Of a stretch of 64,000 nucleotides of DNA, positions 34,920-43,954 are shown piece by piece. How positions within the stretch are numbered: position 1 is the first letter of the stretch; each line of letters begins with the position of its first letter. Source of the DNA: Paludibacteraceae bacterium (GTDB taxonomy: Bacteria; Bacteroidota; Bacteroidia; Bacteroidales; Paludibacteraceae); NCBI GenBank assembly GCA_017556705.1, contig JAFYMG010000001.1, forward strand, positions 186,001-250,000, in the 5' to 3' direction. Under the pieces are notes generated by a model. It saw only the letters and a program-made list of their open reading frames with translations, was not told the DNA's origin and searched no databases. The position numbers and the translations under genes were made by a program.

Positions 34920-35037
34920 CAGTCGATTTCCTCAAGGTATTGGTCAATTCTGAACATAATGTTAGTGATCAGCTATTAATTACGTATAGCGTTGCCTTGC
35001 ACTGTGTATAGGATAATTCAACAAATGATATTAATAT

Positions 35038-37365
35038 ATGACTAAAAAAACACTCATTTTCATTTCTCTCATTGCTTGCCTCTTGGTGAGTCATATGCCT
35101 ATTTTAGCGCAAGATCATCACCACCATCATCACCACGAAAAGAAGTCCGACGCCCATATCGCGGGACACGTTCTAGATGCTCACACGAAAGAGCATCTTT
35201 CTTTTGTGAACGTGCAAGTCGAAGGTACTGCCCTTGGTTGTCTAACCGATGAATCGGGACACTTCTACCTCAAAAATCTACCTGAAGGTGAACTCACTAT
35301 CGTCTTTTCGATGATGGGATACGAGACAGAGAAACGTACCATTACCCTTCACCGAGATACTCTTGTCGAAATGAATGTGGCAATTGCTGAGACATCCTTT
35401 ATGATTGATAATGTGGTGGTTACTGCCAATAAATACGAAACCAAACAACGCGAAGTAGCGACCATCGTCAATGTCATTTCGCCGCTTATCATTGAGTCCA
35501 CTACCTCCAATTCTATGGCAGATGTGCTCAATTTCCAAACGGGTTTGCGTGTCGAAGAGACTTGCTCCAACTGCGGCGTACCACAAATCCGAATCAACGG
35601 CCTTGAAGGACAATATACTCAAATCCTCATGGACTCCCGACCAATCTTCTCCTCCCTCGCATCTGTCTATGGATTGGAACAACTACCTGCGGGAATGGTC
35701 GATCGCATCGAGGTAATCCGTGGTGGTGGTAGTGCCCTTTACGGAGCCAACGCCATCGCAGGTGTCGTGAATATCATCACCAAAGAGCCTAATCGCAACT
35801 CGTTAAATATCAGTAACACAAGTGCTTTTACTCAGACTGGCACCTACGATATCAACACCAACATGAATGCTAGCGTGGTGTCGGAAAATCAAAAAGCTGG
35901 ACTCTTCCTCTTTGGCGTACAACGCAACCGCCAACAATACGACCGCGACGATGATGGTTACTCCGATATCCCTCACCTCAACTCCACAACCGTTGGCTTC
36001 CGCTCCTATTTCAAGACATCTGACTATTCCAAGATTACAGCTGAATACCACCACACTACCGAGTTTCGCCGTGGCGGTTATGGCATTGATAGCCTCCAAC
36101 CACACGAGTCGCCACTCACCGAGCAACTCAAGCATAATATCGATGCTGCTACAGCTAAATGGGATATGTATACCGCTAATAATAAGCACTTTGTAAGTGT
36201 CTATACTAGCTTCCAACATATCGCTCGCGATAGCTATTTCGGCACCAACTACAATCCCAATGCCTATGGCAAATCTACCGATATTGTGTCCGTTACAGGT
36301 GCACAATACCGTTTCTCCTATCCTTGTGGAATCATGAATGCCGACCTCAGCGCAGGCGCAGAATACTCCTACAACCAACTCCGTGACCAAATTCTTGGAT
36401 ACGGACGCAACACCCTACAGCGTGTACATCTCGGAGGTGGATATGTCCAAAACGAATGGAAAAACAAGCAATGGTCCATCCTTGTCGGTGGGCGTCTAGA
36501 ACAGCACTCCCTGCTCGACAAGCCTGTCTTCTCGCCTCGCGCGAATGTGCGCTACACACCTATTGACCCTATCATCTTGCGTGTAAGTTATGCCAGCGGC
36601 TACCGCGCACCACAGATCTACGAAGAAGACCTCCATGTCGGTGCCGTAGGTGGCGAAGTGTCGCTCATCTCATTGGACGAGAACCTCAAGCCCGAATACA
36701 GCCACTCCATCAGCGGAAGTATCGACATGTACAAACGCTTTGGCAAATGGGATCTCAACCTTACCCTTGAGGGCTTCTTTACCCAACTCAACGATGTCTT
36801 CGCCCTCGTTGAAAACGGACATGATGCACAAGGCAACCTTCTCCTCACCCGCACCAATGCTAGCGGAGCGCGCGTGGCAGGTATGAACATTGAAGCTAAG
36901 GTGGGCTTTGGTCACTTGCTCACGTTCCAAGCAGGTTACACATACAACCATAGCCGCTATATCGAGCCTTTACAGTGGAGCGAGAATCCAAACATCGCAC
37001 CCCAACGCCGCATGTTCCGCACCCCTGAACACTATGGCTATTTCCTCTGCAATATCGAACCCGTAAAGCATTTCCACATTGTCACCAACGGCAAGGTAAC
37101 AGGCAATATGTTGGTGCAACACTTTGCAGGATATATACCAGAGGATGAAGAAGTTAACACGCCTACTTTCTTCGAATGGGACATCAAACTCTGCTACGAT
37201 ATTCCACTCTACAAACACTACACATTGGAGATTAACGCTGGCATTAAAAATATCCTTGACCAATTCCAATCCGATCTTGACAAAGGCATGGATCGTGATG
37301 CAGGCTTCATTTATGGTCCCGCCACTCCAAGAACATATTTCGTAGGTATAAATCTAAAGATTTAA
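35038..37365 (+). CDS. TonB-dependent outer-membrane receptor with His-rich N-terminus
   Basis: The 775-residue protein has a signal peptide, then seven consecutive histidines (about residues 27-33), a carboxypeptidase-like beta-sandwich domain (AGHVLDAHTKEHLSFVNVQVEG to about residue 115), a plug domain and a 22-strand-type barrel ending GINLKI. The plug contains ETCSNCGVPQIRINGLEG with Cys176 and Cys179 and the stretch VDRIEVIRGGGSALYGANAIAG. The plug resembles heme/metal receptors such as the HmuR type. The His-tract suggests a metal or metal-chelate cargo, but there is no adjacent SusD or heme-binding lipoprotein. Divergent from the hemerythrin-like regulator. Confidence 0.85.
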   Translation: MTKKTLIFISLIACLLVSHMPILAQDHHHHHHHEKKSDAHIAGHVLDAHTKEHLSFVNVQVEGTALGCLTDESGHFYLKNLPEGELTIVFSMMGYETEKRTITLHRDTLVEMNVAIAETSFMIDNVVVTANKYETKQREVATIVNVISPLIIESTTSNSMADVLNFQTGLRVEETCSNCGVPQIRINGLEGQYTQILMDSRPIFSSLASVYGLEQLPAGMVDRIEVIRGGGSALYGANAIAGVVNIITKEPNRNSLNISNTSAFTQTGTYDINTNMNASVVSENQKAGLFLFGVQRNRQQYDRDDDGYSDIPHLNSTTVGFRSYFKTSDYSKITAEYHHTTEFRRGGYGIDSLQPHESPLTEQLKHNIDAATAKWDMYTANNKHFVSVYTSFQHIARDSYFGTNYNPNAYGKSTDIVSVTGAQYRFSYPCGIMNADLSAGAEYSYNQLRDQILGYGRNTLQRVHLGGGYVQNEWKNKQWSILVGGRLEQHSLLDKPVFSPRANVRYTPIDPIILRVSYASGYRAPQIYEEDLHVGAVGGEVSLISLDENLKPEYSHSISGSIDMYKRFGKWDLNLTLEGFFTQLNDVFALVENGHDAQGNLLLTRTNASGARVAGMNIEAKVGFGHLLTFQAGYTYNHSRYIEPLQWSENPNIAPQRRMFRTPEHYGYFLCNIEPVKHFHIVTNGKVTGNMLVQHFAGYIPEDEEVNTPTFFEWDIKLCYDIPLYKHYTLEINAGIKNILDQFQSDLDKGMDRDAGFIYGPATPRTYFVGINLKI

Positions 37366-37394
37366 CAGAAAAACTATTCAAAAATTACATAATT

Positions 37395-37426
37395 CTTGCA
37401 TACTTCAAAAAAAAGTAGTAATTTTG
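37395..37426 (+). promoter_or_regulatory. Promoter of the DUF5606 gene
   Basis: CTTG (37395-37398) and TAATTTTG (37419-37426) are 20 nt apart, 26 nt before the ATG at 37453. Confidence 0.75.
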
Positions 37427-37452
37427 CAGCCGATTTAGAAATTTATACACAT

Positions 37453-37974
37453 ATGTTGAAGAATATTTTATCCATCACAGGTAAACCTGGTTTGTACAAA
37501 TTGGTTAGTCAAGGTAATAACATGCTTATCGTAGAATCACTCCTCGATGGCAAGCGTATGCCTACATATGCTCGCGACAAAATCGTATCTCTTGGTGAGA
37601 TTTCGATGTATACTATGGGCGATGATATCGCACTCAGCGAGGTATTGACTAACTTGGGAAAGAAAGAGGAATTAAAAGTCGTTTCTTTCGACCCTAAAAA
37701 GGCAGATAACAACCAATTGCACGCATTCTTTGCAGAGGTATTGCCTGATTATGATCGCGACCGCGTGTATCCAAGCGATATCCGCAAATTGATCCAATGG
37801 TATAATATTCTCATTGGTGCTGGAATCACCGATTTCACCGTAGAAGAAGAGCAAGAAACTGTAGTAGAGGAGAAGAAACAAGAGGTCAAGAAACCAGCTC
37901 CAAAGCAACAAGTTAAAACACAAAAAGCCGCTGCCTCTTCAGCACGTACAGGCGTCGGCTCTAAAAAAGGTTGA
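37453..37974 (+). CDS. DUF5606 family protein
   Basis: The 173-residue cytoplasmic protein begins MLKNILSITGKPGLYKLVSQ, the usual start of this Bacteroidota family. Residues 1-130 form the conserved domain and the tail from about 133 is a Glu/Lys then Ala/Lys-rich low-complexity stretch. Function is unknown. An extension to 37396 would include the promoter, so the ATG at 37453 is used. Its stop overlaps the TTG start of the Nif3-like gene. Confidence 0.85.
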   Translation: MLKNILSITGKPGLYKLVSQGNNMLIVESLLDGKRMPTYARDKIVSLGEISMYTMGDDIALSEVLTNLGKKEELKVVSFDPKKADNNQLHAFFAEVLPDYDRDRVYPSDIRKLIQWYNILIGAGITDFTVEEEQETVVEEKKQEVKKPAPKQQVKTQKAAASSARTGVGSKKG

Positions 37975-38744
37975 TCCTTCAGGATATCATTAATATCATA
38001 GAATCTGTAGCTCCCTTGAGTTACCAAGAATCTTGGGATAATTCGGGACTGCAGGTGGGTGATCGCAATGCAAAAGTTCATGCAGCATTGTTGACGGTAG
38101 ATGTTACAGAGTCTGTCGTCGATGAGGCTATTGAGAAGCATTGCGATTTAATTATTTCTCACCACCCCCTACTCTTCCGCGGTTTAAAACAAATTACTGG
38201 AAGTACCCCTCAAGAACGCTGCGTAGAAAAGGCTATCCGCCATAACATTGCTATCTACTCATCACACACATCCATGGATGCATATCTACATGGTGTGAGC
38301 GGAAAAATAGCAGATAAGTTAGGTATATCCAATTACCGCATTCTTAGTCCAAGTCAAACAAACGACAATGTGGGATTAGGTGTCATTGGACAATTAGAAA
38401 CTCCGATGAAATCGGAAGATTTCGTACGCATGGTGCAACGCACCTTTGGATGTTCACTGCGCTACGTAGAAGCTTGTAAACCAGAAGTACAGACTATAGC
38501 TGTTTGCGGTGGTGCAGGTGCAGAGTTTGTAGGTATGGCCATTGCACAAGGCGCAGATTTTTACATCACAGCAGATATGAAATACCACGAAATGCAAGCC
38601 GCGTATGGACAAATAGGGGTGATAGACCTTGACCACTGGACAAGCGAACATTTCACACGAGAAATATTTGATGAATTGCTTAAGCAGCATATCACAACTC
38701 GCATCGCTGAAACCGATGCAACACCCGTGAAATGGCTAAATTAA
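37971..38744 (+). CDS. Nif3-like dinuclear metal-centre protein
   Basis: The 257-residue protein matches the YbgI/Nif3 family (GTP cyclohydrolase I type 2 homologues), hexameric metalloproteins. Metal ligand segments are SHHPLLFRG (about residue 62), SSHTSMDA, and DLDHWTSEHF near the C-terminus. It is the short form without the extra central domain that makes many relatives about 360 residues. It begins with TTG inside the stop region of the previous gene (TTGA overlap). Biochemical function is not settled for the family. Confidence 0.88.
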   Translation: MILQDIINIIESVAPLSYQESWDNSGLQVGDRNAKVHAALLTVDVTESVVDEAIEKHCDLIISHHPLLFRGLKQITGSTPQERCVEKAIRHNIAIYSSHTSMDAYLHGVSGKIADKLGISNYRILSPSQTNDNVGLGVIGQLETPMKSEDFVRMVQRTFGCSLRYVEACKPEVQTIAVCGGAGAEFVGMAIAQGADFYITADMKYHEMQAAYGQIGVIDLDHWTSEHFTREIFDELLKQHITTRIAETDATPVKWLN

Positions 38745-38774
38745 ATAAGATATAATAATAAAAAACATACAATT

Positions 38775-39533
38775 ATGGCAAAGAAAGAAGAAGAAAAAGT
38801 AATGACCGTAGAGGAAAAACTGCGCGCATTGTACGAGTTGCAAACTGTTGACACTAAGATCGACGAGTTGCGTATCTTAGCTGGCGAGTTGCCACAAGAA
38901 GTAAAAGACATGAGCGATGAGGTTGAGGGTCTAAAAACCCGTTTGACCAACATCGAGAATAGTATCAAAGAATGCGAAACAGGTATTTCTGACTTCCGTG
39001 TACGTATCGAAAATGCTAATGCTGCAATCTCTCGTTACAAAGAACAACAAAACAATGTTCGTAACAATCGTGAGTATGACAACTTGACAAAAGAGATTGA
39101 GTATCAAGAACTTGATATTGAAGCTTCACAACGCAAAATCCGCAATTTCACTACTGAATTAGAGACTCGTCAAGCGGAGAAAGCAAAAACAATTTCTGAC
39201 ATTGAAGATCGCACCGTAGATCTCAACCAAAAACGCAACGAGTTGGATTCTATCTTGTCTGAAACCAAGGAGCAAACCGAAAAACTTATGCTTCGCGCTG
39301 CTGAGTTGGAGAAGAATATTGAGGATCGTCTCGTTTCTGCTTTCCACCGTATCCGCAAAAATGCGCACAATGGCTTAGCGGTTGTAAAAATCGAGCGTGA
39401 CAGTTGCGGTGGTTGCCACAGCAAGATTCCTGCGCAACGCCAATTGGATATCCGTTTGCGCAAGAAAATTATCGTTTGCGAGCTCTGCGGACGTATCTTA
39501 GTAGATACTGAAATCGACGCTAAGAAAAAATAA
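38775..39533 (+). CDS. Coiled-coil protein with C4 zinc ribbon
   Basis: The 252-residue protein is a long antiparallel coiled coil (about residues 15-190, Glu/Lys/Arg/Gln-rich heptads) followed by a zinc ribbon with CGGC and CELC pairs (about residues 210-245). This matches the CT398/HP0958-like zinc-ribbon family. It is third in the DUF5606-Nif3-zinc ribbon unit, an arrangement often seen with Nif3 in Bacteroidota and others. A role in RNA or protein handling is inferred. Confidence 0.85.
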   Translation: MAKKEEEKVMTVEEKLRALYELQTVDTKIDELRILAGELPQEVKDMSDEVEGLKTRLTNIENSIKECETGISDFRVRIENANAAISRYKEQQNNVRNNREYDNLTKEIEYQELDIEASQRKIRNFTTELETRQAEKAKTISDIEDRTVDLNQKRNELDSILSETKEQTEKLMLRAAELEKNIEDRLVSAFHRIRKNAHNGLAVVKIERDSCGGCHSKIPAQRQLDIRLRKKIIVCELCGRILVDTEIDAKKK

Positions 39534-39561
39534 TAACACTATTTTAAACACATTTCTATCA

Positions 39562-39592
39562 AAAAAGCAGTATGCCGCGCATACTGCTTTTT
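39562..39592. terminator. Bidirectional terminator between the zinc-ribbon gene and plsC
   Basis: AAAAAGCAGTATG and CATACTGCTTTTT form a 13-bp stem around CCGCG, between convergent genes. Confidence 0.93.
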
Positions 39593-39635
39593 TTCTCTAA
39601 CCCCAAAATAGTGGTCTATTAGGACATCTTTCGAC

Positions 39636-40349
39636 TTATTTGATCACTCCCTGCTCCACCTTCTCCCGCACGTGTACCATTGCATCATTTATATCGGTGA
39701 ATTGGGAAATATCTATTGGTTTTCCTATATGCAAACTCAAATGGGAATATGGATTAGCAAATGGCTGTCCACTGGGCATCGCCTTGTAAAAACCATTTAA
39801 TGTAATTGGCACCACAGGCAACTCCATATCCATTGCTATTTTAAAAGCCCCTTGTTTAAAACGGCCTATTTCACCTGTCTTAGTACGCGTACCTTCTGGG
39901 AAAATCACCGTTGATATACCATCTACTAGTTCCTTTTTGACCTTCTCCATACTCTGCAACGCTGCACGAGGATTGCTTCGATCAACAAAGATATGTCCAG
40001 CTACTGCACAAGCTGTTCCTACGAAAGGAACTCTCCGTATCTCTTTCTTCATCAACCATTTAAAGTTGTTTGGCAACCAACCATACACCGCAAATACATC
40101 TAAAAAAGACTGGTGATTGGCTACAAATACATACGATTGCTTAGGATCCACATTCTCTCTACCAGTCACTTTGATTGGCAATAGCAATAATCGTATTACG
40201 CTACGTGACCAAAATACTTGCACTGCGCGAGGAGCTTTACCATTCTTCCATGGAAAACAGATAATAGTAAATACCGCAGTAAATAATGTTGAAAGAACAA
40301 TCAATGGAAATCCAATCAAATACTGGTATAAAATGTACAATACTTTCAT
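39636..40349 (-). CDS. plsC: 1-acyl-sn-glycerol-3-phosphate acyltransferase
   Basis: PlsC adds the second acyl chain to make phosphatidic acid. The 237-residue protein has an N-terminal membrane helix (VLYILYQYLIGFPLIVLSTLF), the acyltransferase motif NHQSFLD (about residues 77-83), KKEIRRVPFVG and VIFPEGTRTKTGE. Situated 12 nt after the PfkB kinase gene in the same direction. Confidence 0.9.
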   Translation of the reverse strand: MKVLYILYQYLIGFPLIVLSTLFTAVFTIICFPWKNGKAPRAVQVFWSRSVIRLLLLPIKVTGRENVDPKQSYVFVANHQSFLDVFAVYGWLPNNFKWLMKKEIRRVPFVGTACAVAGHIFVDRSNPRAALQSMEKVKKELVDGISTVIFPEGTRTKTGEIGRFKQGAFKIAMDMELPVVPITLNGFYKAMPSGQPFANPYSHLSLHIGKPIDISQFTDINDAMVHVREKVEQGVIK

Positions 40350-40361
40350 ATGATTATCGAT

Positions 40362-41360
40362 TTAAAATTTCAATTTATGCATAAATCCACGATAAAGCGC
40401 ACATATACGACGAATCTCATCCCATGTCTCTTCTGGAAGCTTGGTTCCAACTATCTCAACAATACGCCCCGCTGCAATAGTACCGATTTCACCGCAACGA
40501 CGCAAGTCAAATCCGTCTGATAATGCATGCAAGAAGCCACCTGCGTACAAATCGCCTGCTCCGGTGGAATCGAGACAATTGGATGTAATCGCACCAATAT
40601 GATGCAATTGACTTCCTTGGCGAACATAAGAGCCACGCTTACCCACTTTTACCACAGCAATATCACATTGTCCCGCAATATTTTCCACAGATTCTTCTGG
40701 ATTAAGATGCGTATAAGCAAAAGATTCATCCTCGTTAGCAAACACAATATCTACATATTTATATATAAGGTCTTTGAGAAATTGATGATTCTCATTTACT
40801 ACATTATAACTTGCCAAATCCAACGACACTGTACAACCTTGCTCTTTAGCTGTACGAAGCGCTGTTTCTATCAAGTTATGATCCTGAACAAGATAACCTT
40901 CCACATGGCATATATCATAGCCTACAAACGCTTCTTTACGAATATCCTCCGCCTTCAAATCTGCTGCGGCACCTAAATATGTGCAAAATGTGCGTTCGCC
41001 ATCTGGAGTAATAAATACCATACAACAGCCTGACATAAGAGAGGAAGTCAACAATAAGGGCTTCACATTATTCTTAATCAAGTCATCGCGATAAAAATTA
41101 CCCACCTCATCACAACCAATCTTACCAATAAAAGCAGCTGTACCGCCTAATTGAGCAATCGTTGCCACTGTATTTGATGCACTACCTCCCGCTACCAAGT
41201 GTTTGCGTACGGAAATAAAACGTGATTGAAGACGCTCTAATTGTTCCGCATCAATCAAGTTCATGCTTCCTTTTGGAAAACCAATCTCACGAAGATCTCC
41301 TTCCGACACCTGAAGCAAGATGTCAGTCAAAGCATTTCCTAAACCTAAAACTCGTTTCAT
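40362..41360 (-). CDS. PfkB family kinase (adenosine kinase-like)
   Basis: The 332-residue ribokinase-fold enzyme has the N-terminal GNALTDILLQV, the GGSASNTVATIAQLGGTAAFIGKIGCDEVG block and the catalytic anion-hole motif STGAGDLYAGGFLHAL (Asp near residue 268). Similar Bacteroidota proteins are named adenosine kinase; other sugars or nucleosides are possible. It precedes plsC in one unit. Confidence 0.85.
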   Translation of the reverse strand: MKRVLGLGNALTDILLQVSEGDLREIGFPKGSMNLIDAEQLERLQSRFISVRKHLVAGGSASNTVATIAQLGGTAAFIGKIGCDEVGNFYRDDLIKNNVKPLLLTSSLMSGCCMVFITPDGERTFCTYLGAAADLKAEDIRKEAFVGYDICHVEGYLVQDHNLIETALRTAKEQGCTVSLDLASYNVVNENHQFLKDLIYKYVDIVFANEDESFAYTHLNPEESVENIAGQCDIAVVKVGKRGSYVRQGSQLHHIGAITSNCLDSTGAGDLYAGGFLHALSDGFDLRRCGEIGTIAAGRIVEIVGTKLPEETWDEIRRICALYRGFMHKLKF

Positions 41361-41436
41361 TATATATTTTGAGAATAAAATTTACTTATTTTGAGGTAAA
41401 ATACGACAATTTTGGGTATAAAATCAAAATTTTCTG

Positions 41437-41444
41437 CAAAGATA
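41437..41444 (-). promoter_or_regulatory. -7 element before the PfkB gene
   Basis: Minus-strand TATCTTTG lies 77 nt from the start codon; the -33 element is not clear. It is divergent from the tRNA promoter at 41465. Confidence 0.5.
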
Positions 41445-41464
41445 GTAATTTTTTTTTGAAAAAA

Positions 41465-41496
41465 CTTGCTCATATCAAAAAAAAGCAGTACTTTTG
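41465..41496 (+). promoter_or_regulatory. Promoter of tRNA-Asn
   Basis: CTTG (41465-41468) and TACTTTTG (41489-41496) are 20 nt apart, about 44 nt before the mature tRNA. Confidence 0.75.
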
Positions 41497-41539
41497 CACC
41501 CGATTTCGGAAATAAACTGATTTTCGATGTCAAAAAATT

Positions 41540-41613
41540 GCTTCCTTAGCTCAGTCGGTTAGAGCATCTGACTGTTAATCAGGGGGTCCAAGGTTCAAGT
41601 CCTTGAGGGAGCG
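41540..41613 (+). tRNA. tRNA-Asn (anticodon GTT)
   Basis: The 74-nt cloverleaf pairs GCTTCCT with AGGGAGC in the acceptor stem, GCTC with GAGC in the D arm, has CTGACTGTTAATCAG as anticodon arm and CAAGG-TTCAAGT-CCTTG as T arm. CCA is not encoded; the discriminator is G. Confidence 0.96.
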
Positions 41614-41615
41614 CG

Positions 41616-41646
41616 AGTGTGATAGTTTGACTATCACACTTTTTTT
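41616..41646 (+). terminator. Terminator of tRNA-Asn
   Basis: AGTGTGATAGT and ACTATCACACT form an 11-bp stem with loop TTG and are followed by at least six T's, 20 nt before the 3' end of the helicase gene on the other strand. Confidence 0.92.
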
Positions 41647-41665
41647 GTGTCAATACGTCAATCAC

Positions 41666-43936
41666 CTATTCACGCGTCAGTTTAGCATACGTCAGCAGAA
41701 GAGTCTTCTTACCCACATTGTCAAATTGAATATCAATTTTGTCGTTATCGTTCTCGTGATACACATCCAATACTGTTCCTGCCCCAAACACTTTATGCAC
41801 TACGCGATCCTGCTTTTTCCACTCGGAACGTACCTCTTTACGTGTTTTGGTGGTGCTACTACCCACTTGTTTTGAAACACTTTTCAGCTTTCCATTAGAA
41901 CTCAACGACGAACTGCTAGAGGATATACTGGTTGTGCTCGTGTGAACCTTCAATGGTTGTGGAGTATAAGAGGACATGGCTTGTGTTTGTTGCACATAGC
42001 ATGTGTCGATATCTTTCAAGAAGCGTGAAGGCGAAGAGAACTGTGTTTGACCATTGCGGAATCGCTGACGCGCGTTGGTGAGATAGCAGCGTTCCATGGC
42101 ACGCGTAATGGCCACATACAACAATCGGCGCTCCTCCTCAATCTCTTTAGGCGCTTGGCAGAACTGCGATGGGAATAGATTCTCCTCCAACCCCACGATA
42201 AATGCCACCTTAAACTCCAAACCTTTAGCCGCATGCACAGTCAATAACGTAATACGTGGCTGATTATCCTCTTGTTTCTCATCTTGGTCAGTAAGTAGGC
42301 TGACTTCCGAGAGAAACTCGGTCATAGGAACGAACGCATTATCCTCTCTTAATCGTTGATCCACAAACTCATGAATACCTGCGAGCATTTCTTCAAGGTT
42401 TTCCAAACGGTCTTTTCCCTCTTGAGTTGTGTCGGCTTTCGCTTCGCGCAGTACGCCTGTTTCGCGCATCACATCACTGGCAAACTCATACGCATCGGTA
42501 GTGGCAACGCGCGCACTAAACCCATTAATCATCTCCGCGAACGCAGTGAACTTCTTCTGGGTAGCTGCCGAAACATCCAATTTCGCAGCTTCCGGATTGC
42601 AAATCACCTCCATCATGGAGCACGCAGCCAGACGCGCTGCCTCACGCACTTTCATCACAGTCGTATCTCCAATACCGCGCAATGGGTAGTTGATCACACG
42701 TGCAAATGCCTCATTATCATGTGGGTTAACTGCCAAACGGAAATAAGCGATAGCATCTTTGATCTCCTTGCGTTGATAGAAGCTCATACCACCATAAATA
42801 CGATAGGGTATGCCCAAATGACGAAGTTCATCCTCTATCACACGCGACTGAGCATTGGTACGATAGAGCACCGCTATCGACTCATAATCATATCCTTGGC
42901 GGTGAAGGAGTTTCACTTGTTGTGCCACTGCTTTACCTTCATCGCGGTCTGACATATACGTGCTGAGTTGCAGACGATCGCCCAATGCCAACTCCGAGTA
43001 CACCGCCTTAGGAATCTGACCTCTATTATGACGAATAAGCGAGTTGGCTGCGTTTACAATGGTCTGCGTTGAACGATAGTTGCGCTCTAACTTGAAGAGT
43101 TGCGCATTAGCGTAACCCTTTTGGAAGGTCAATATATTCTCTATATTCGCGCCGCGGAACGAATAGATTGACTGTGCATCATCGCCCACCACGCAGATAA
43201 GATTTTCTGGCTCGGCTAATCGCTTGACAATCAGGTATTGCGAATAATTCGTATCTTGATACTCATCCACTAGGATATATCGGAAGAATTCTTGATATTT
43301 ACACAATACCTCGACATGATTCTTGAACAAGGTATTGGTCATAAAGAGCAAATCGTCAAAATCCATAGCGTTGCATGCCTTCAATCGACGATTGTATTCG
43401 GCATAGATGCGCGACACCTCTGGAATACGCGCAAAGCGATCCTGCATGGTATAGTCACGATTTGAGCTATAAGATGTTGGCGAAAGTAACTGGTTTTTAG
43501 CCAATGAGATACGCGACAATACCACACTTGGCTTGTAGGTCTTCTCGTCTAATTGCATATCCTTTACGATATGCTTAATCACAGATTTTGAGTCGGTTGT
43601 ATCGTAGATAGTAAAATCTCGAGTATAGCCAATCAACTCTGCCTCTTGGCGCAGGATACGCGTACAAATAGAGTGGAAAGTACCCATCCAGAGATACCTT
43701 GCCACTTGCTCACCCACAAGGTTGGCAATACGGCTTTTCATCTCGCGTGCCGCCTTATTAGTAAAAGTAAGTGCCAAGATATTACCTGCATGTACACCAT
43801 GCTCCAGGAGGTAAGCAATCTTGTAGGTCAATACGCGTGTTTTGCCCGAACCAGCACCAGCAATCACCAGTTGAGGTCCATCATTGTACTCCACCGCTGC
43901 TCGTTGCGCAGCATTCAGTTCGTCTAAATAATTCAT
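41666..43936 (-). CDS. UvrD/PcrA-type ATP-dependent DNA helicase
   Basis: The 756-residue SF1A helicase has Walker A AGAGSGKTRVLTYKIAYL (about residue 27), DEYQDTN (Walker B), the LERNYRS motif III/IV region, and VHAAKGLEFKVAFIVGLEENLFP near residue 575. Such 3'-5' helicases act in nucleotide excision and mismatch repair. The C-terminal 100 residues are Ser/Thr-rich, then a Tudor-like end (VVHKVFGAGTVLDVYHENDNDKIDIQFD). It is 18 nt downstream of the RlmI-like gene. Confidence 0.92.
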   Translation of the reverse strand: MNYLDELNAAQRAAVEYNDGPQLVIAGAGSGKTRVLTYKIAYLLEHGVHAGNILALTFTNKAAREMKSRIANLVGEQVARYLWMGTFHSICTRILRQEAELIGYTRDFTIYDTTDSKSVIKHIVKDMQLDEKTYKPSVVLSRISLAKNQLLSPTSYSSNRDYTMQDRFARIPEVSRIYAEYNRRLKACNAMDFDDLLFMTNTLFKNHVEVLCKYQEFFRYILVDEYQDTNYSQYLIVKRLAEPENLICVVGDDAQSIYSFRGANIENILTFQKGYANAQLFKLERNYRSTQTIVNAANSLIRHNRGQIPKAVYSELALGDRLQLSTYMSDRDEGKAVAQQVKLLHRQGYDYESIAVLYRTNAQSRVIEDELRHLGIPYRIYGGMSFYQRKEIKDAIAYFRLAVNPHDNEAFARVINYPLRGIGDTTVMKVREAARLAACSMMEVICNPEAAKLDVSAATQKKFTAFAEMINGFSARVATTDAYEFASDVMRETGVLREAKADTTQEGKDRLENLEEMLAGIHEFVDQRLREDNAFVPMTEFLSEVSLLTDQDEKQEDNQPRITLLTVHAAKGLEFKVAFIVGLEENLFPSQFCQAPKEIEEERRLLYVAITRAMERCYLTNARQRFRNGQTQFSSPSRFLKDIDTCYVQQTQAMSSYTPQPLKVHTSTTSISSSSSSLSSNGKLKSVSKQVGSSTTKTRKEVRSEWKKQDRVVHKVFGAGTVLDVYHENDNDKIDIQFDNVGKKTLLLTYAKLTRE

Positions 43937-43954
43937 AGTCTATATGTTAGGATT

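Noticed and set aside
34738..35037. A cobalamin or other riboswitch in the TonB-receptor leader
   Set aside because: No B12-box-like conserved sequence or matching helices are visible; the leader is short and AT-rich.
41666..43936. Several opposite-strand frames inside the helicase gene (for example 42356-42952)
   Set aside because: They are shadows of the helicase coding strand without starts, motifs or codon bias.
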